Source: SG8-30 sp963695085
GTDB lineage: Bacteria > Pseudomonadota > Gammaproteobacteria > Steroidobacterales > Steroidobacteraceae
DNA: 64,000 nucleotides
Direction: 5' to 3'
NCBI GenBank assembly: GCA_963695085.1
Contig: CAVOFV010000003.1
Location: forward strand, 1 to 64,000
How positions within the stretch are numbered: the first letter of the stretch is position 1; each line of letters begins with the position of its first letter. This document shows, one piece after another, positions 52,085-60,957 of this stretch. The translations under genes and the position numbers were made by a program. Below the pieces are notes generated by a model. That model did not search any database, was not told the DNA's origin, and saw only the letters and a list, made by a program, of their open reading frames with translations.

Positions 52085-54748
52085 TCAGCACGACAGTGGG
52101 TTCGGTTTGTCGGGGTCAAGGCCGAATGTTCCCAGGGCCCGGGTGACCGCACCGGCATCCAGCTTGCCGTCGTCCGCGAGCGCCTTGAGCGCCGCCAGGG
52201 CGATCCAGCGTCGGTCGACCTCGAAGAATCCGCGCAGCGCTTCGCGGCCGTCGCTGCGTCCGAAGCCGTCGGTGCCGAGCACGCGGAACTCACCGGGCAC
52301 CCACTGGCGGACCTGGTCGGCCACGATCTTCATGTAGTCCGACGCGGCGATGAACGGGCCCTTCCTGTCGCCCAGGCACTGGCGCACATAGGGCACGCGC
52401 GGCGGCGCATCCGGATGCAGCAGGTTGGCGCGCTCGCAGTCGAGCGCGTCGCGCCGCAATTCGCTGTAGCTGGTCACGCTGTAGACGTCGGCCGGCACGC
52501 CGAACTCCCGCTCCAGCAGCTCGGCGGCGGCCAGCACCTCGCGCAGGATCGCGCCGGAGCCGAACAGCGTCACGCGCACCATGCCGCGGCCGCCAATATG
52601 CAGCAGGTACATGCCGTTCAGGATGCCCTGCTCCACGCCGTGCGGCATCGCCGGGTGGGCGTAGTTCTCGTTCATGCAGGTGATGTAGTAGAAGATCCCC
52701 TGCTGCTCGGCGTACATGCGGCGCAATCCGTCCTGCATGATCACGGTCAGTTCGTAGGCGAAACACGGGTCGTAGGCCACGCAGTTCGGGATCGTCGATG
52801 CCTGCAGGTGGCTGTGCCCGTCCTGGTGCTGCAGGCCCTCGCCGGCCAGCGTCGTGCGGCCCGCCGTGGCACCCATCAGGAAGCCGCGCGCCTGCAGGTC
52901 GCCCGCTGCCCAGGCGAAGTCGCCGATCCTCTGGAAGCCGAACATCGAGTAGAAGATGTAGAACGGAATCATGTTGATCCCGTGATTGGCATAGGCCGAG
53001 CCGGCCGCCATCCACGAGCAGAAGGCGCCCGCCTCGTTGATGCCTTCCTGCAGGATCTGGCCCTTGCGGTCCTCGCGGTAATACATGAGCTGGTCCGCGT
53101 CCTGCGGCGTGTACAGCTGCCCGCTCGACGAGTAGATGCCGACCTGGCGGAACAGTCCTTCCATGCCGAACGTGCGGGCCTCGTCCGGCACGATCGGCAC
53201 GATGTGCTGGCCGATGTTCTTGTCCTTGAGCAGGGTCGTCAGCACGCGCACGAAGGCCATGGTCGTGGAGATCTCGCGATCCCCGGTGCCTTCGAGCATG
53301 TTCTTGAAGACCGAGAGCGGCGGCACCGACAAGGCCGGCGCCCTGGCATGCCGCACCGGCAGGTAGCCGCCGAGCGTCTTGCGCCGTTCCTGCAGGTAGC
53401 GCATCTCGGCGCTGTCCGCCGGCAGCCTGCAGAACGGCACCTTCTCGATGTCGGCGTCCGAGACCGGGATATTGAAGCGGTCGCGGAACGCCTTCAGCGC
53501 CTCTTCGTCCAGTTTCTTGCGCTGGTGGGTGATGTTCTGCGCCTCGCCGGCGCTGCCCATGCCGTAGCCCTTGACGGTCTTGGCGAGGATCACCGTCGGC
53601 CGGCCCCGGTGCGCCATGGCGGCCGCATAGGCGTTCCAGACCTTGCGCGAGTCGTGGCCGCCGCGCTTGAGCCGCCAGATGTCCTCGTCCGACATGTTGG
53701 CGACCATCGCCGCCAGCTGCGGCTCGCGGCCGAAGAAATGCTCGCGCGTGTAGGCGCCGCCCTTGGCCTTGAAGTTCTGGTACTCGCCGTCGACCGCCTC
53801 CTCCATGCGCCGCCGCAGCAGCCCGTCGGTGTCGCGCGCGAACAGCGGATCCCAGCGGCTGCCCCACAGCACCTTCACGACGTTCCAGCCGGCGCCGAGG
53901 AAGGCCGCTTCCAGTTCCTGGATGATCTTGCCGTTGCCGCGCACCGGGCCGTCGAGCCGCTGCAGGTTGCAGTTGATGACGAACACCAGGTTGTCGAGCT
54001 TCTCGCGGACCGGCAGCGTCAGCGCCCCCATGGACTCGGGTTCGTCCATCTCGCCGTCGCCGAGGAAACACCACACTTTCTGGTCGGCCGCCGGCACGAT
54101 GCCGCGGTGCTCGAGGTAACGCGTGAAGCGCGCCTGCATGATGGCCTGCATCGGCCCGAGCCCCATCGACACGGTCGGGAACTGCCAGAAGTCCGGCATC
54201 AGCCACGGGTGCGGGTACGACGACAGCCCCTTGCCGGACACCTCCTGGCGGAAGTGCCGCAACTGCTCCTCCGTGAGGCGACCCTCGAGGTAGGCGCGCG
54301 CGTAGATCCCCGGACTCGAGTGGCCCTGCACGAAGATCATGTCGCCCGGGTGGTTCGGCCCGGGCGCGCGCCAGAAGTGGTTGAACCCCACCTCATACAG
54401 CGTCGCCGACGATGCATAGGTCGCGATGTGGCCGCCGAACTCCGGGTTGATGCGGTTGGCGCTCACCACCATGGCCATCGCATTCCAGCGAATGTAGGCC
54501 TCGATGCGCCGCTCCAGCGAGCGGTTGCCCGGATACGGCCGTTCCTGGGCGAGACCGATCGTGTTCAGGTAGGCGGTATTGGCCTTGAACGGCAGATAGG
54601 CGCCTGCACGACGTGAGTGGTCAATGAGCCGGTCCAGCAGGAAGTGTGCGCGCTCGGCGCCATGCGCCTTGAGCACGGAATCGATGGACTCCAGCCATTC
54701 CTGGGTCTCGGTCGGGTCGACGTCGTCTGGTGTGGCGCGATCAGCCAT
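52085..54748 (-). CDS. aceE: Pyruvate dehydrogenase E1 component, homodimeric type
   Basis: An 887-residue thiamine-diphosphate enzyme, the same length as E. coli AceE, that decarboxylates pyruvate and acetylates lipoate on E2. Start ATG 54748 (MADRATPDDVD). The ThDP motif GDG...NCN is in FLGDGEMDEPESMGALTLP and VFVINCNLQRLDGPV. Other E1 marks: SHRRAGAYLPFKANTAYLNT near the N terminus and HSSPGIYARAYLEGRL. First gene of aceE-aceF-lpdA. It is divergent from pyrC across 182 bp; no PdhR-like operator was obvious to me there. Confidence 0.97.
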   Translation of the reverse strand: MADRATPDDVDPTETQEWLESIDSVLKAHGAERAHFLLDRLIDHSRRAGAYLPFKANTAYLNTIGLAQERPYPGNRSLERRIEAYIRWNAMAMVVSANRINPEFGGHIATYASSATLYEVGFNHFWRAPGPNHPGDMIFVQGHSSPGIYARAYLEGRLTEEQLRHFRQEVSGKGLSSYPHPWLMPDFWQFPTVSMGLGPMQAIMQARFTRYLEHRGIVPAADQKVWCFLGDGEMDEPESMGALTLPVREKLDNLVFVINCNLQRLDGPVRGNGKIIQELEAAFLGAGWNVVKVLWGSRWDPLFARDTDGLLRRRMEEAVDGEYQNFKAKGGAYTREHFFGREPQLAAMVANMSDEDIWRLKRGGHDSRKVWNAYAAAMAHRGRPTVILAKTVKGYGMGSAGEAQNITHQRKKLDEEALKAFRDRFNIPVSDADIEKVPFCRLPADSAEMRYLQERRKTLGGYLPVRHARAPALSVPPLSVFKNMLEGTGDREISTTMAFVRVLTTLLKDKNIGQHIVPIVPDEARTFGMEGLFRQVGIYSSSGQLYTPQDADQLMYYREDRKGQILQEGINEAGAFCSWMAAGSAYANHGINMIPFYIFYSMFGFQRIGDFAWAAGDLQARGFLMGATAGRTTLAGEGLQHQDGHSHLQASTIPNCVAYDPCFAYELTVIMQDGLRRMYAEQQGIFYYITCMNENYAHPAMPHGVEQGILNGMYLLHIGGRGMVRVTLFGSGAILREVLAAAELLEREFGVPADVYSVTSYSELRRDALDCERANLLHPDAPPRVPYVRQCLGDRKGPFIAASDYMKIVADQVRQWVPGEFRVLGTDGFGRSDGREALRGFFEVDRRWIALAALKALADDGKLDAGAVTRALGTFGLDPDKPNPLSC

Positions 54749-54930
54749 CTCGGCAACTCCGTTGTACTTGTCGGCCGCCGGCGCGCAGGCCGCGCTGCCG
54801 CCCACTGCGCCCACACGATCCTGCGACGACATCGCCGTCCCGGCCCACCGGCCGATGCGAGGAACCTGCGATTCTGCCGGGTATGTCGGGTTATCATCGG
54901 TTTCCCGCCACGAGCGGTCAAGGTTGATTC

Positions 54931-55980
54931 TTGAGAACGCTGACGCTGACCCGCCCCGACGACTGGCACGTGCACCTGCGCGATGGCGCCGCGCTGCGCG
55001 CGGTCGCCGGCTTCACTGCCGCCCGCTTCGGCCGTGCCGTGGTCATGCCGAACCTCCAGCCGCCGGTGACGACCGTCGAGCAGGCGGTTGCCTACCGGCA
55101 GCGGGTGCTGGACGCGCTGCCGGCCGGCAGCCGCTTCGAGCCGTTGATGAGCCTGTACCTGACCGAGCGGACGCCGCCGGACGAGGTCGACCGCGCGCGG
55201 CGCAATCCTGCGGTCTGCGGCTTCAAGTTCTATCCGGCCGGGGCGACCACCAACGCCGAGGCCGGGGTCGGGCGACTCGAGCGCGTGTATCCGGTGCTCG
55301 AGCGCATGCAGAAGCTGGGCGTGGTGCTGCAGGTGCACGGCGAGGTCACCGACCCGGACGTGGACGTGTTCGACCGCGAGGCGGTGTTCATCGAGCGCCA
55401 GCTGGCGGAGGTCGTGCAACGCTTTCCAAGCCTGCGAATCGTGCTCGAGCACGTCACGACCGAGGTCGGCGTGCATTTCGTGGAAGCACAGGGATCGCAG
55501 GTCGCCGCCACGCTGACGCCGCAGCACCTGCTGCTGAACCGCAACGCGCTGCTGGCCGGCCGCATCCGGCCGCATCTCTACTGCCTGCCGGTGCTCAAGC
55601 GGGAACGGGACCGCGCAGCCCTGCTGGCGGCGGCCACCAGCGGCAACCCACGCTTCTTTCTCGGCAGCGACAGCGCACCGCACGCGCGCAGCGCCAAGGA
55701 GACGGACTGCGGCTGCGCTGGGGTGTTTTCGGCCCACGCCGGACTCGAACTGTACGCCGAGGCCTTCGAGGGCGCCGGCGCGCTCGACCGGCTCGAGGGT
55801 TTTGCCAGTCACTTCGGCGCGGACTATTACGGCCTGCCGCGCAACCGCGACACGATCGCGCTGCGGCGCGAGCCGTGGCAGGTGCCGGCGGCCTACGGCT
55901 TCGGTGACGGTGAACTCGTGCCCTGGCGCGCCGGCGAGACCGTCGCGTGGCGGCTGGCCGGCGGCGAGACTGAGCGATGA
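54931..55980 (+). CDS. pyrC: Dihydroorotase (PyrC type)
   Basis: A 349-residue zinc amidohydrolase, step 3 of pyrimidine synthesis. Start TTG 54931: the frame has no ATG before the first metal motif, and RPDDWHVHLRDG must be near residue 8-19 as in E. coli PyrC. Zinc residues: both His in WHVHLRDG, the carboxylated Lys in GFKFYPAGATTN (about 98), His in LQVHGEVTD and LEHVTTE, and Asp in FFLGSDSAPHA. A TTG start and modest AAGG site suggest low translation. Overlaps rnt by ATGA. Confidence 0.94.
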   Translation: MRTLTLTRPDDWHVHLRDGAALRAVAGFTAARFGRAVVMPNLQPPVTTVEQAVAYRQRVLDALPAGSRFEPLMSLYLTERTPPDEVDRARRNPAVCGFKFYPAGATTNAEAGVGRLERVYPVLERMQKLGVVLQVHGEVTDPDVDVFDREAVFIERQLAEVVQRFPSLRIVLEHVTTEVGVHFVEAQGSQVAATLTPQHLLLNRNALLAGRIRPHLYCLPVLKRERDRAALLAAATSGNPRFFLGSDSAPHARSAKETDCGCAGVFSAHAGLELYAEAFEGAGALDRLEGFASHFGADYYGLPRNRDTIALRREPWQVPAAYGFGDGELVPWRAGETVAWRLAGGETER

Positions 55981-56681
55981 ACATGGGCACGCCGCACATC
56001 GGCAACCGCTTCCGCGGCTTCCTGCCGGTCGTCGTGGACGTCGAAACAGGGGGTTTCGACGCCGTGGCCAATGCCCTGCTGGAAGTGGCGGCGGTGCTGA
56101 TCGAGTTTTCGGCGGACGGCCGGCTGCAGCGCGGCCGTACGCTGTGGCACCACGTGCAGCCATTCGAGGGGGCGCGCATCGACGCGGCGTCGCTTGCGGT
56201 CAACGGCATCGATCCGTGGCACCCGCTGCGGCCGGCGATTCCGGAGCACGACGCGCTCGCCAGGATCTTCCGCGAGGTGCGCAGCAGCGTGCGCGAGCAG
56301 GACTGCACGCGCGCGATCCTGGTCGGCCACAACTCGGCCTTCGACCTGGCTTTCGTCAATGCGGCGGCAACGCGGGCCGGCATCAAGCGCAACCCCTTCC
56401 ACCCGTTCTCCAGTTTTGACACGGCGACGCTGGCGGGCGTGGCCTACGGCCAGACGGTGTTGTCGCGGGCCGTGGTCGCCGCCGGCATGGAATGGGACGC
56501 GGCGGCCGCCCACTCGGCGGCCTACGATGCCGAGCGGACGGCGGACCTGTTCTGCGCGATCTGCAACGAATTCCAGCCGCTGTACGTCTCAGGGCTGGAA
56601 CGCCTGGCGGCCGGAGCGGCGGCGGAGGCGGACCCGAACCCCATGGTCGAGCCCGAGGCCGAGGAGCCCGGCGCGGGCTGA
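55977..56681 (+). CDS. rnt: Ribonuclease T
   Basis: A 234-residue DEDDh exonuclease that trims 3' ends of tRNA and other stable RNAs. Exo I: VVVDVETGGFDAVANALLE; Exo II: ILVGHNSAFDLAFVN; Exo III: WDAAAAHSAAYDAERTADLF with the catalytic His and Asp. The C-terminal extension (GAAAEADPNPMVEPEAEEPG) is acidic and about 20 residues longer than E. coli RNase T. Coupled to pyrC by ATGA and convergent with grxD. Confidence 0.95.
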   Translation: MNMGTPHIGNRFRGFLPVVVDVETGGFDAVANALLEVAAVLIEFSADGRLQRGRTLWHHVQPFEGARIDAASLAVNGIDPWHPLRPAIPEHDALARIFREVRSSVREQDCTRAILVGHNSAFDLAFVNAAATRAGIKRNPFHPFSSFDTATLAGVAYGQTVLSRAVVAAGMEWDAAAAHSAAYDAERTADLFCAICNEFQPLYVSGLERLAAGAAAEADPNPMVEPEAEEPGAG

Positions 56682-56689
56682 GTCCCGCC

Positions 56690-57019
56690 TCAACCCGTTG
56701 CGCCGGCCTCTTCCAGCAGCGGCTTGAGTTCGCCGGAGCGGAACATCTCGACGACGATGTCGCATCCGCCGACCAGTTCGCCGTTGACGTACAGCTGCGG
56801 GAAAGTCGGCCAGTTCGAGTAGCTCTTCAGCGCCTCGCGCAGCTCCGGATCCTCGAAGATGTTCACGTGGTTGAACCGCGCATTGCAGGACTTCAGGGTC
56901 GCGACGGATTGTGCGGAGAAGCCGCATTGCGGGAAGTCCGGCGTGCCTTTCATGAACAGCACGACCGGCGCCGAGGCGATATGGTCCTTGATGCGCGTGA
57001 CGGCGGGCGAATCGGTCAT
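56690..57019 (-). CDS. grxD: Monothiol glutaredoxin GrxD
   Basis: A 109-residue Grx4-type monothiol glutaredoxin. The active site CGFS is in GTPDFPQCGFSAQSV near residue 32, with TFPQLYVNGELVGGCDIVVE (cis-Pro and glutathione-binding part) in the second half. Such proteins bind a glutathione-ligated 2Fe-2S cluster as homodimers and pass it on. It stands alone, with a good sigma-70 promoter 127 bp upstream, and converges with rnt, 8 bp apart. Confidence 0.96.
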   Translation of the reverse strand: MTDSPAVTRIKDHIASAPVVLFMKGTPDFPQCGFSAQSVATLKSCNARFNHVNIFEDPELREALKSYSNWPTFPQLYVNGELVGGCDIVVEMFRSGELKPLLEEAGATG

Positions 57020-57152
57020 GGCTGGCTCCTGGTTTCACTGTAAGGCGACCGCCAGGGCGCGCCGCGGCCAACAGGGCCGGGGCGCGCAGGCCTGGCAGGC
57101 GAAGGAGCGTCGCGCAATACGCGCGGGCCCCAGGGTACGGCAACTGTGTCGG

Positions 57153-57181
57153 ATTATGGGGGCGCGCCGCCCTGACTTCAA
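57153..57181 (-). promoter_or_regulatory. Sigma-70 promoter of grxD
   Basis: Minus strand TTGAAG (57181-57176), 17-bp spacer, CATAAT (57158-57153). Start of transcription near 57146 gives an unusually long leader of about 127 bases to the grxD ATG; the leader is GC-rich and could fold. No operator is obvious. Confidence 0.5.
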
Positions 57182-57211
57182 ACCCGCCGTGGAGCGACCA
57201 GGGCCGCGTCG

Positions 57212-59890
57212 TCAGGCGATTGCGGTGCGTGCCAGGCGCTGTGGCTGCGACACGCCGTAGCCCTGGGCGTAGTCCACGCCTAGGCCACGCAGCACCGCCA
57301 CGATTTCCTCGTTCTCGGCCCACTCGGCGATGGTCTGCTTGCCGGTGAGGTGGCCTATCTCGTTGATCGAGCGGACCATCTCGCGATCGATCGGGTCGTG
57401 CAGCAGGCCCTTGACGAAGCTGCCGTCGATCTTCAGGAAATCCACCGGGAAGTGCTTCAGGTAGCCGAACGACGACAGGCCCGTGCCGAAATCGTCGAGC
57501 GCGAACTTGCAGCCAATCTCGCGCAGCGCCTGGATGAATCGGCTGGCTTGCGAGAAGTTCGCGATGGCGGCGGTCTCGGTGATCTCGAAACAGATCTTGC
57601 TGCCTTCCAGTCCGCTGCGGTGGAACTGCTCGATGACGAACGGCAGGAACTTCTCGTCGCACAGGCTCTGGCCGGACAGGTTGATCGAGCACATGCCGAG
57701 CCGCTCGCGCTCGTCCGCCTCCGACACCAGCCAGCGGAACGCCGAGTCGATCACCCAGCGGTCAATCGACGGCGTGATGCCATACCGTTCCGCGGCCGCG
57801 ATGAACTGGTCCGGCGCGACGATCTTGCCGGTCTCATCGCGCATGCGCAGCAGCAGTTCGTAGTGCTCTCCGTGCTCGACGCCCTGCAGCGGCAGGATGG
57901 TCATGCGGAACAGCTCGAAACGCGACTCCTCGAGGGCGTTGTTGATGCGCGCCGCCCACTGCATCTCGCGGCGCCGGCGCATCAGGTCGATGTCGTTTTC
58001 CTCGAAACAGTGCACCCGGTTGCGGCCCGCCTCCTTGGCTGCGGCGCAGGCGCTGTCGGCGGCGGAGAGAATGGCCGGCACGTCTTCATTCTCGGCCGAA
58101 ATCGGCACCACGCCGATCGAGGCGCCGAGGCGGAAAGTGCGGTCTTCGAACGTATAGCGGAAATTGCGGATCGCCTCGCGCAGGCCCTCGGCGGAGCGCA
58201 GCGCCTCCTCCAGCGAACAACTCTCGAGCAGCACGCCGAACTCGTCGCCGCCGAGCCTGGCCAGCGTGTCGCGCCAGCGGACATTCGACTTCAGCAGCGC
58301 GCCGACCTGCCCGAGCAACGCGTCGCCCGCGCTGTGGCCGCAGGTGTCGTTGACGATCTTGAACTGGTCGAGATCGATGTAGCACAGCGCGTAGGAGGTC
58401 TCGCGGGCCCGCGCGCTCTTCAGCGCGCGTTCGACGCGGGTCTCGAACTCGCGCCGGTTCACCAGCCCGGTCAGCACGTCGTGGCTGGCATGGTAGCTGA
58501 GCCGCCGGTTCAGTTCGCGGGACTCGGACACGTCGTGGAAGACCAGCACGCCGCCGGTCACCGCGCCGGTACCGTCGCGGATCGGCGATGCGGTGCTCTC
58601 GGCGTACAACTCGTTGCCGTCGCGGCGGATGAGCAGCATCGGCCGTACCGACTTGATGGAGCGCGCGCGGCGAATGGCGACGGTCATCGGGTTCTCGAGC
58701 GGCTCGCAGGTCTCCTCGTGGAAGGAACGGAAGATCTCGTCGATGCTCTTGCCGAGCCCGTCCTCCAGCCGCCAGCCGGTCAGTTCTTCTGCCACGGGGT
58801 TCAGGTACTCGACGCGCCCGTGCGCATCCGAGGTGATCACGCCATCGCCGATCGACTGCAGCGTGATCTGCGCGCGTTCCTTCTCGCGGAACAGCGCCTC
58901 CTCGTAGAGCCGCCGCTCCGTGATGTCCAGCTCGACGCCGATCAGCCGGCGCAGCCGTCCCTGCTCGTCGACCCGCGCACGGGCGCGACCGATGACCCAG
59001 CGCCACTCGCCATCGCAGTGCCGCAGCCGGTGGACGCTGTCGAACATCTCGGTCTTGCCGGCCAGGTGGTCGCGCATCATCGCCGAGACCCGTGGCAGGT
59101 CCTCGGGGTGCACCAGCCGCGTCCAGTCCGGCGACGGGATGACGTCGTCTTTGTCGTAGCCCAGCATCGCCTTCCAGCGCGGCGAGAACCACGTGCGGTT
59201 GTTGATCGCGTCGTAGTCCCACAAGCCGTCATTGGCGCACGGCAGCGACAGCGCCTGGCGCTCCTGCACGCCGGCCAGCCGATCCGCCAGCGCGATGCGT
59301 TCGAGTCCGCTGGCGAGGCTCGTGCCGACCAGTTTCAACAGCAGGTGCAGGTTGACGTCCCAGCCTTCGCCCGGTTCGGCCGCCGCGAAGGCCAGGAAGC
59401 CGCGCACGACGCCCTGCACGCCAAAGGCGATCAGCAGCAGTGAGCGGATGTCGAGGCCGGCCAGCCGTTCGCCGTCGGCCGCTTGTTCGCTGCGCAACGC
59501 TGCGGAGTCGCGGAACTCGAGGATGCGCACATGCTCGAGGCGGGACTTGATCCACGGCAACGAGTCGAGCGACTCGCCTTTCAGCACCTCGGGCCGGCAA
59601 CGCGCAAACATGTTGCGCGAGGAAACGATCGAATCGATGTGCTCGCCGGCACCGTCCAGCAGCGCCAGGAACACGACGTCGGTGCCGGTCGCTTCGCGCA
59701 GGATGTCCAGGTTCTGGCGGATGACCGCGTCGGCGTTTTCGGCCGTCAGGTTCTGGAAGTCGACGGCCACCTTGGTGCAGGTGATGTCGATGCCGAGCGG
59801 CGGCCGCCTGGATTGCGGCTGCCACAATTTCGCCGACAGGATGTCGGATGCGGTGAAATCCGGTAGCTCTTCGCTTTGCAACGTCGGCAC
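57212..59890 (-). CDS. GAF-PAS-PAS-GGDEF-EAL cyclic-di-GMP protein
   Basis: An 892-residue cytosolic sensor/regulator starting at GTG 59890 behind AGGGGAAG. Domains: GAF-like (about 30-200), PAS 1 (about 215-330, DYDAINNRTWFSPRWKAMLG), PAS 2 (about 340-455, SIGDGVITSDAHGRVEYLNP), GGDEF (about 470-625) and EAL (about 645-885). The diguanylate cyclase site RLGGDEFG is intact near 549 with an I-site RWRD five residues before GGDEF. EAL residues are also kept: Glu in YELLLRM (ELL instead of EAL), Asn in INLSGQS, Glu in FEITETA, ALDDFGTGLSS, KIDGSFV, TIAEWAENEE and AQGYGVSQP. Both activities are therefore possible. No membrane segment. It is transcribed alone. Confidence 0.92.
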   Translation of the reverse strand: MPTLQSEELPDFTASDILSAKLWQPQSRRPPLGIDITCTKVAVDFQNLTAENADAVIRQNLDILREATGTDVVFLALLDGAGEHIDSIVSSRNMFARCRPEVLKGESLDSLPWIKSRLEHVRILEFRDSAALRSEQAADGERLAGLDIRSLLLIAFGVQGVVRGFLAFAAAEPGEGWDVNLHLLLKLVGTSLASGLERIALADRLAGVQERQALSLPCANDGLWDYDAINNRTWFSPRWKAMLGYDKDDVIPSPDWTRLVHPEDLPRVSAMMRDHLAGKTEMFDSVHRLRHCDGEWRWVIGRARARVDEQGRLRRLIGVELDITERRLYEEALFREKERAQITLQSIGDGVITSDAHGRVEYLNPVAEELTGWRLEDGLGKSIDEIFRSFHEETCEPLENPMTVAIRRARSIKSVRPMLLIRRDGNELYAESTASPIRDGTGAVTGGVLVFHDVSESRELNRRLSYHASHDVLTGLVNRREFETRVERALKSARARETSYALCYIDLDQFKIVNDTCGHSAGDALLGQVGALLKSNVRWRDTLARLGGDEFGVLLESCSLEEALRSAEGLREAIRNFRYTFEDRTFRLGASIGVVPISAENEDVPAILSAADSACAAAKEAGRNRVHCFEENDIDLMRRRREMQWAARINNALEESRFELFRMTILPLQGVEHGEHYELLLRMRDETGKIVAPDQFIAAAERYGITPSIDRWVIDSAFRWLVSEADERERLGMCSINLSGQSLCDEKFLPFVIEQFHRSGLEGSKICFEITETAAIANFSQASRFIQALREIGCKFALDDFGTGLSSFGYLKHFPVDFLKIDGSFVKGLLHDPIDREMVRSINEIGHLTGKQTIAEWAENEEIVAVLRGLGVDYAQGYGVSQPQRLARTAIA

Positions 59891-59995
59891 CTGGATCGGC
59901 TTCCCCTGGCCGGGGGCAGTTTCTCAGCCGGACCGCCCGCACCCTCAGGAACCAGTCATCAGTTCCATAGCCGGGCCCGGCAGTCAGTTACGCCG

Positions 59996-60024
59996 CATTG
60001 TGTCAGAAACTTCTAGGAATGCAA
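59996..60024 (-). promoter_or_regulatory. Candidate promoter of the GGDEF-EAL gene
   Basis: TTGCAT (60024-60019) and ACAATG (60001-59996) with a 17-bp spacer lie in the only AT-rich patch of this 173-bp gap, about 105 bp before the GTG. The -10 is imperfect. Confidence 0.3.
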
Positions 60025-60063
60025 GATAACAACTTGTATTTGCTGGAGTACTCGGCGATCCGG

Positions 60064-60804
60064 TCATTCCTCGGTGACGACCAGTCCGGCGCGGTAGCGC
60101 GCCCGCAGCCACCTCACGCCGATCAGGTCCACGATCCCGACCCACAACCGGTCGTGCAACCCGTACTTGGAGGTGCCGCGGGTGCGCTGCCGGTGGTTGA
60201 CCGGCACCGACATGACGGCCGCGCCATGGCGCTGGTACAGCGCCGGCAGGAAGCGATGCATGTGGTCGAACGCCGGCAGCTCGAGGAAGGTTTCGCGGTG
60301 CATGAGCTTGATGCCGCAGCCGGTATCGGGCGTGCCGTCGTCGAGCAGCCTGGCGCGCACGCCGTTGGCGATCCGCGACGAGATGCGGCGCAGCCAGGTA
60401 TCGCGCCGGGTCACGCGGCTGCCCATCACCAGCCGTACGTCCTGGCCCGCGCGAACCGCTTCCTGCAGCGCGGCGATCATCGCGGGAAAGTCAGCCGGGT
60501 CGTTCTGGCCGTCACCGTCGAGCGTGGCGACCCACTCGTTGCGCGCTGCGCGCACGCCGCTGCACAGTGCGGCGCTCTGGCCACTGCGGCGCGAATGGCG
60601 CAGCAACCGCACACCGGGCATCTCGGCGCGCGCGGCCTGCACGGCCGCCGCGGTGCCGTCGGTGCTGCCGTCATCGACAAAGATGATCTCGGGCGCGCCA
60701 CGAAAGCCGAGCGCGGCCTGGATCTCGCGCGCCAGCGCCACGACGTTGTCGGCCTCGTTGCAAACGGGGATGACGACCGAGACGTGCTCGGGAACCGATG
60801 TCAT
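60064..60804 (-). CDS. Family 2 glycosyltransferase (dolichyl/polyprenyl-phosphate sugar type)
   Basis: A 246-residue GT-A enzyme: VSVVIPVCNEADNV at the start, nucleotide-binding FVDDGSTDGTA, the metal site DGDGQNDPADF and QRTRGTSKYGLHDRLWVG near the end, as in polyprenyl-phosphate mannosyl/glucosyl transferases (Dpm1-like). No C-terminal membrane pair is present, so it should sit at the inner face of the membrane peripherally. Substrate sugar unknown; lipid A or O-antigen modification is possible. Divergent from the CDF transporter, 153 bp. Confidence 0.85.
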   Translation of the reverse strand: MTSVPEHVSVVIPVCNEADNVVALAREIQAALGFRGAPEIIFVDDGSTDGTAAAVQAARAEMPGVRLLRHSRRSGQSAALCSGVRAARNEWVATLDGDGQNDPADFPAMIAALQEAVRAGQDVRLVMGSRVTRRDTWLRRISSRIANGVRARLLDDGTPDTGCGIKLMHRETFLELPAFDHMHRFLPALYQRHGAAVMSVPVNHRQRTRGTSKYGLHDRLWVGIVDLIGVRWLRARYRAGLVVTEE

Positions 60805-60957
60805 GCGCGATCACTCCCCGGAGTGGCTCACCGCAGGCGCGCCGAAGGCCCGTGCGACCTCGACCGTGAGGCGCGAGATTATACGGAATCGCGCCCGCCT
60901 GCCGGGCGCCGGCAAACGTGCATTGCGCCCGCCCGGCCGACTTCCCACAATGCCGCC

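Noticed and set aside
51185..54616. 1143-codon plus-strand frame opposite aceE and aceF
   Set aside because: Mirror frame of two certain genes; composition biased, no motif.
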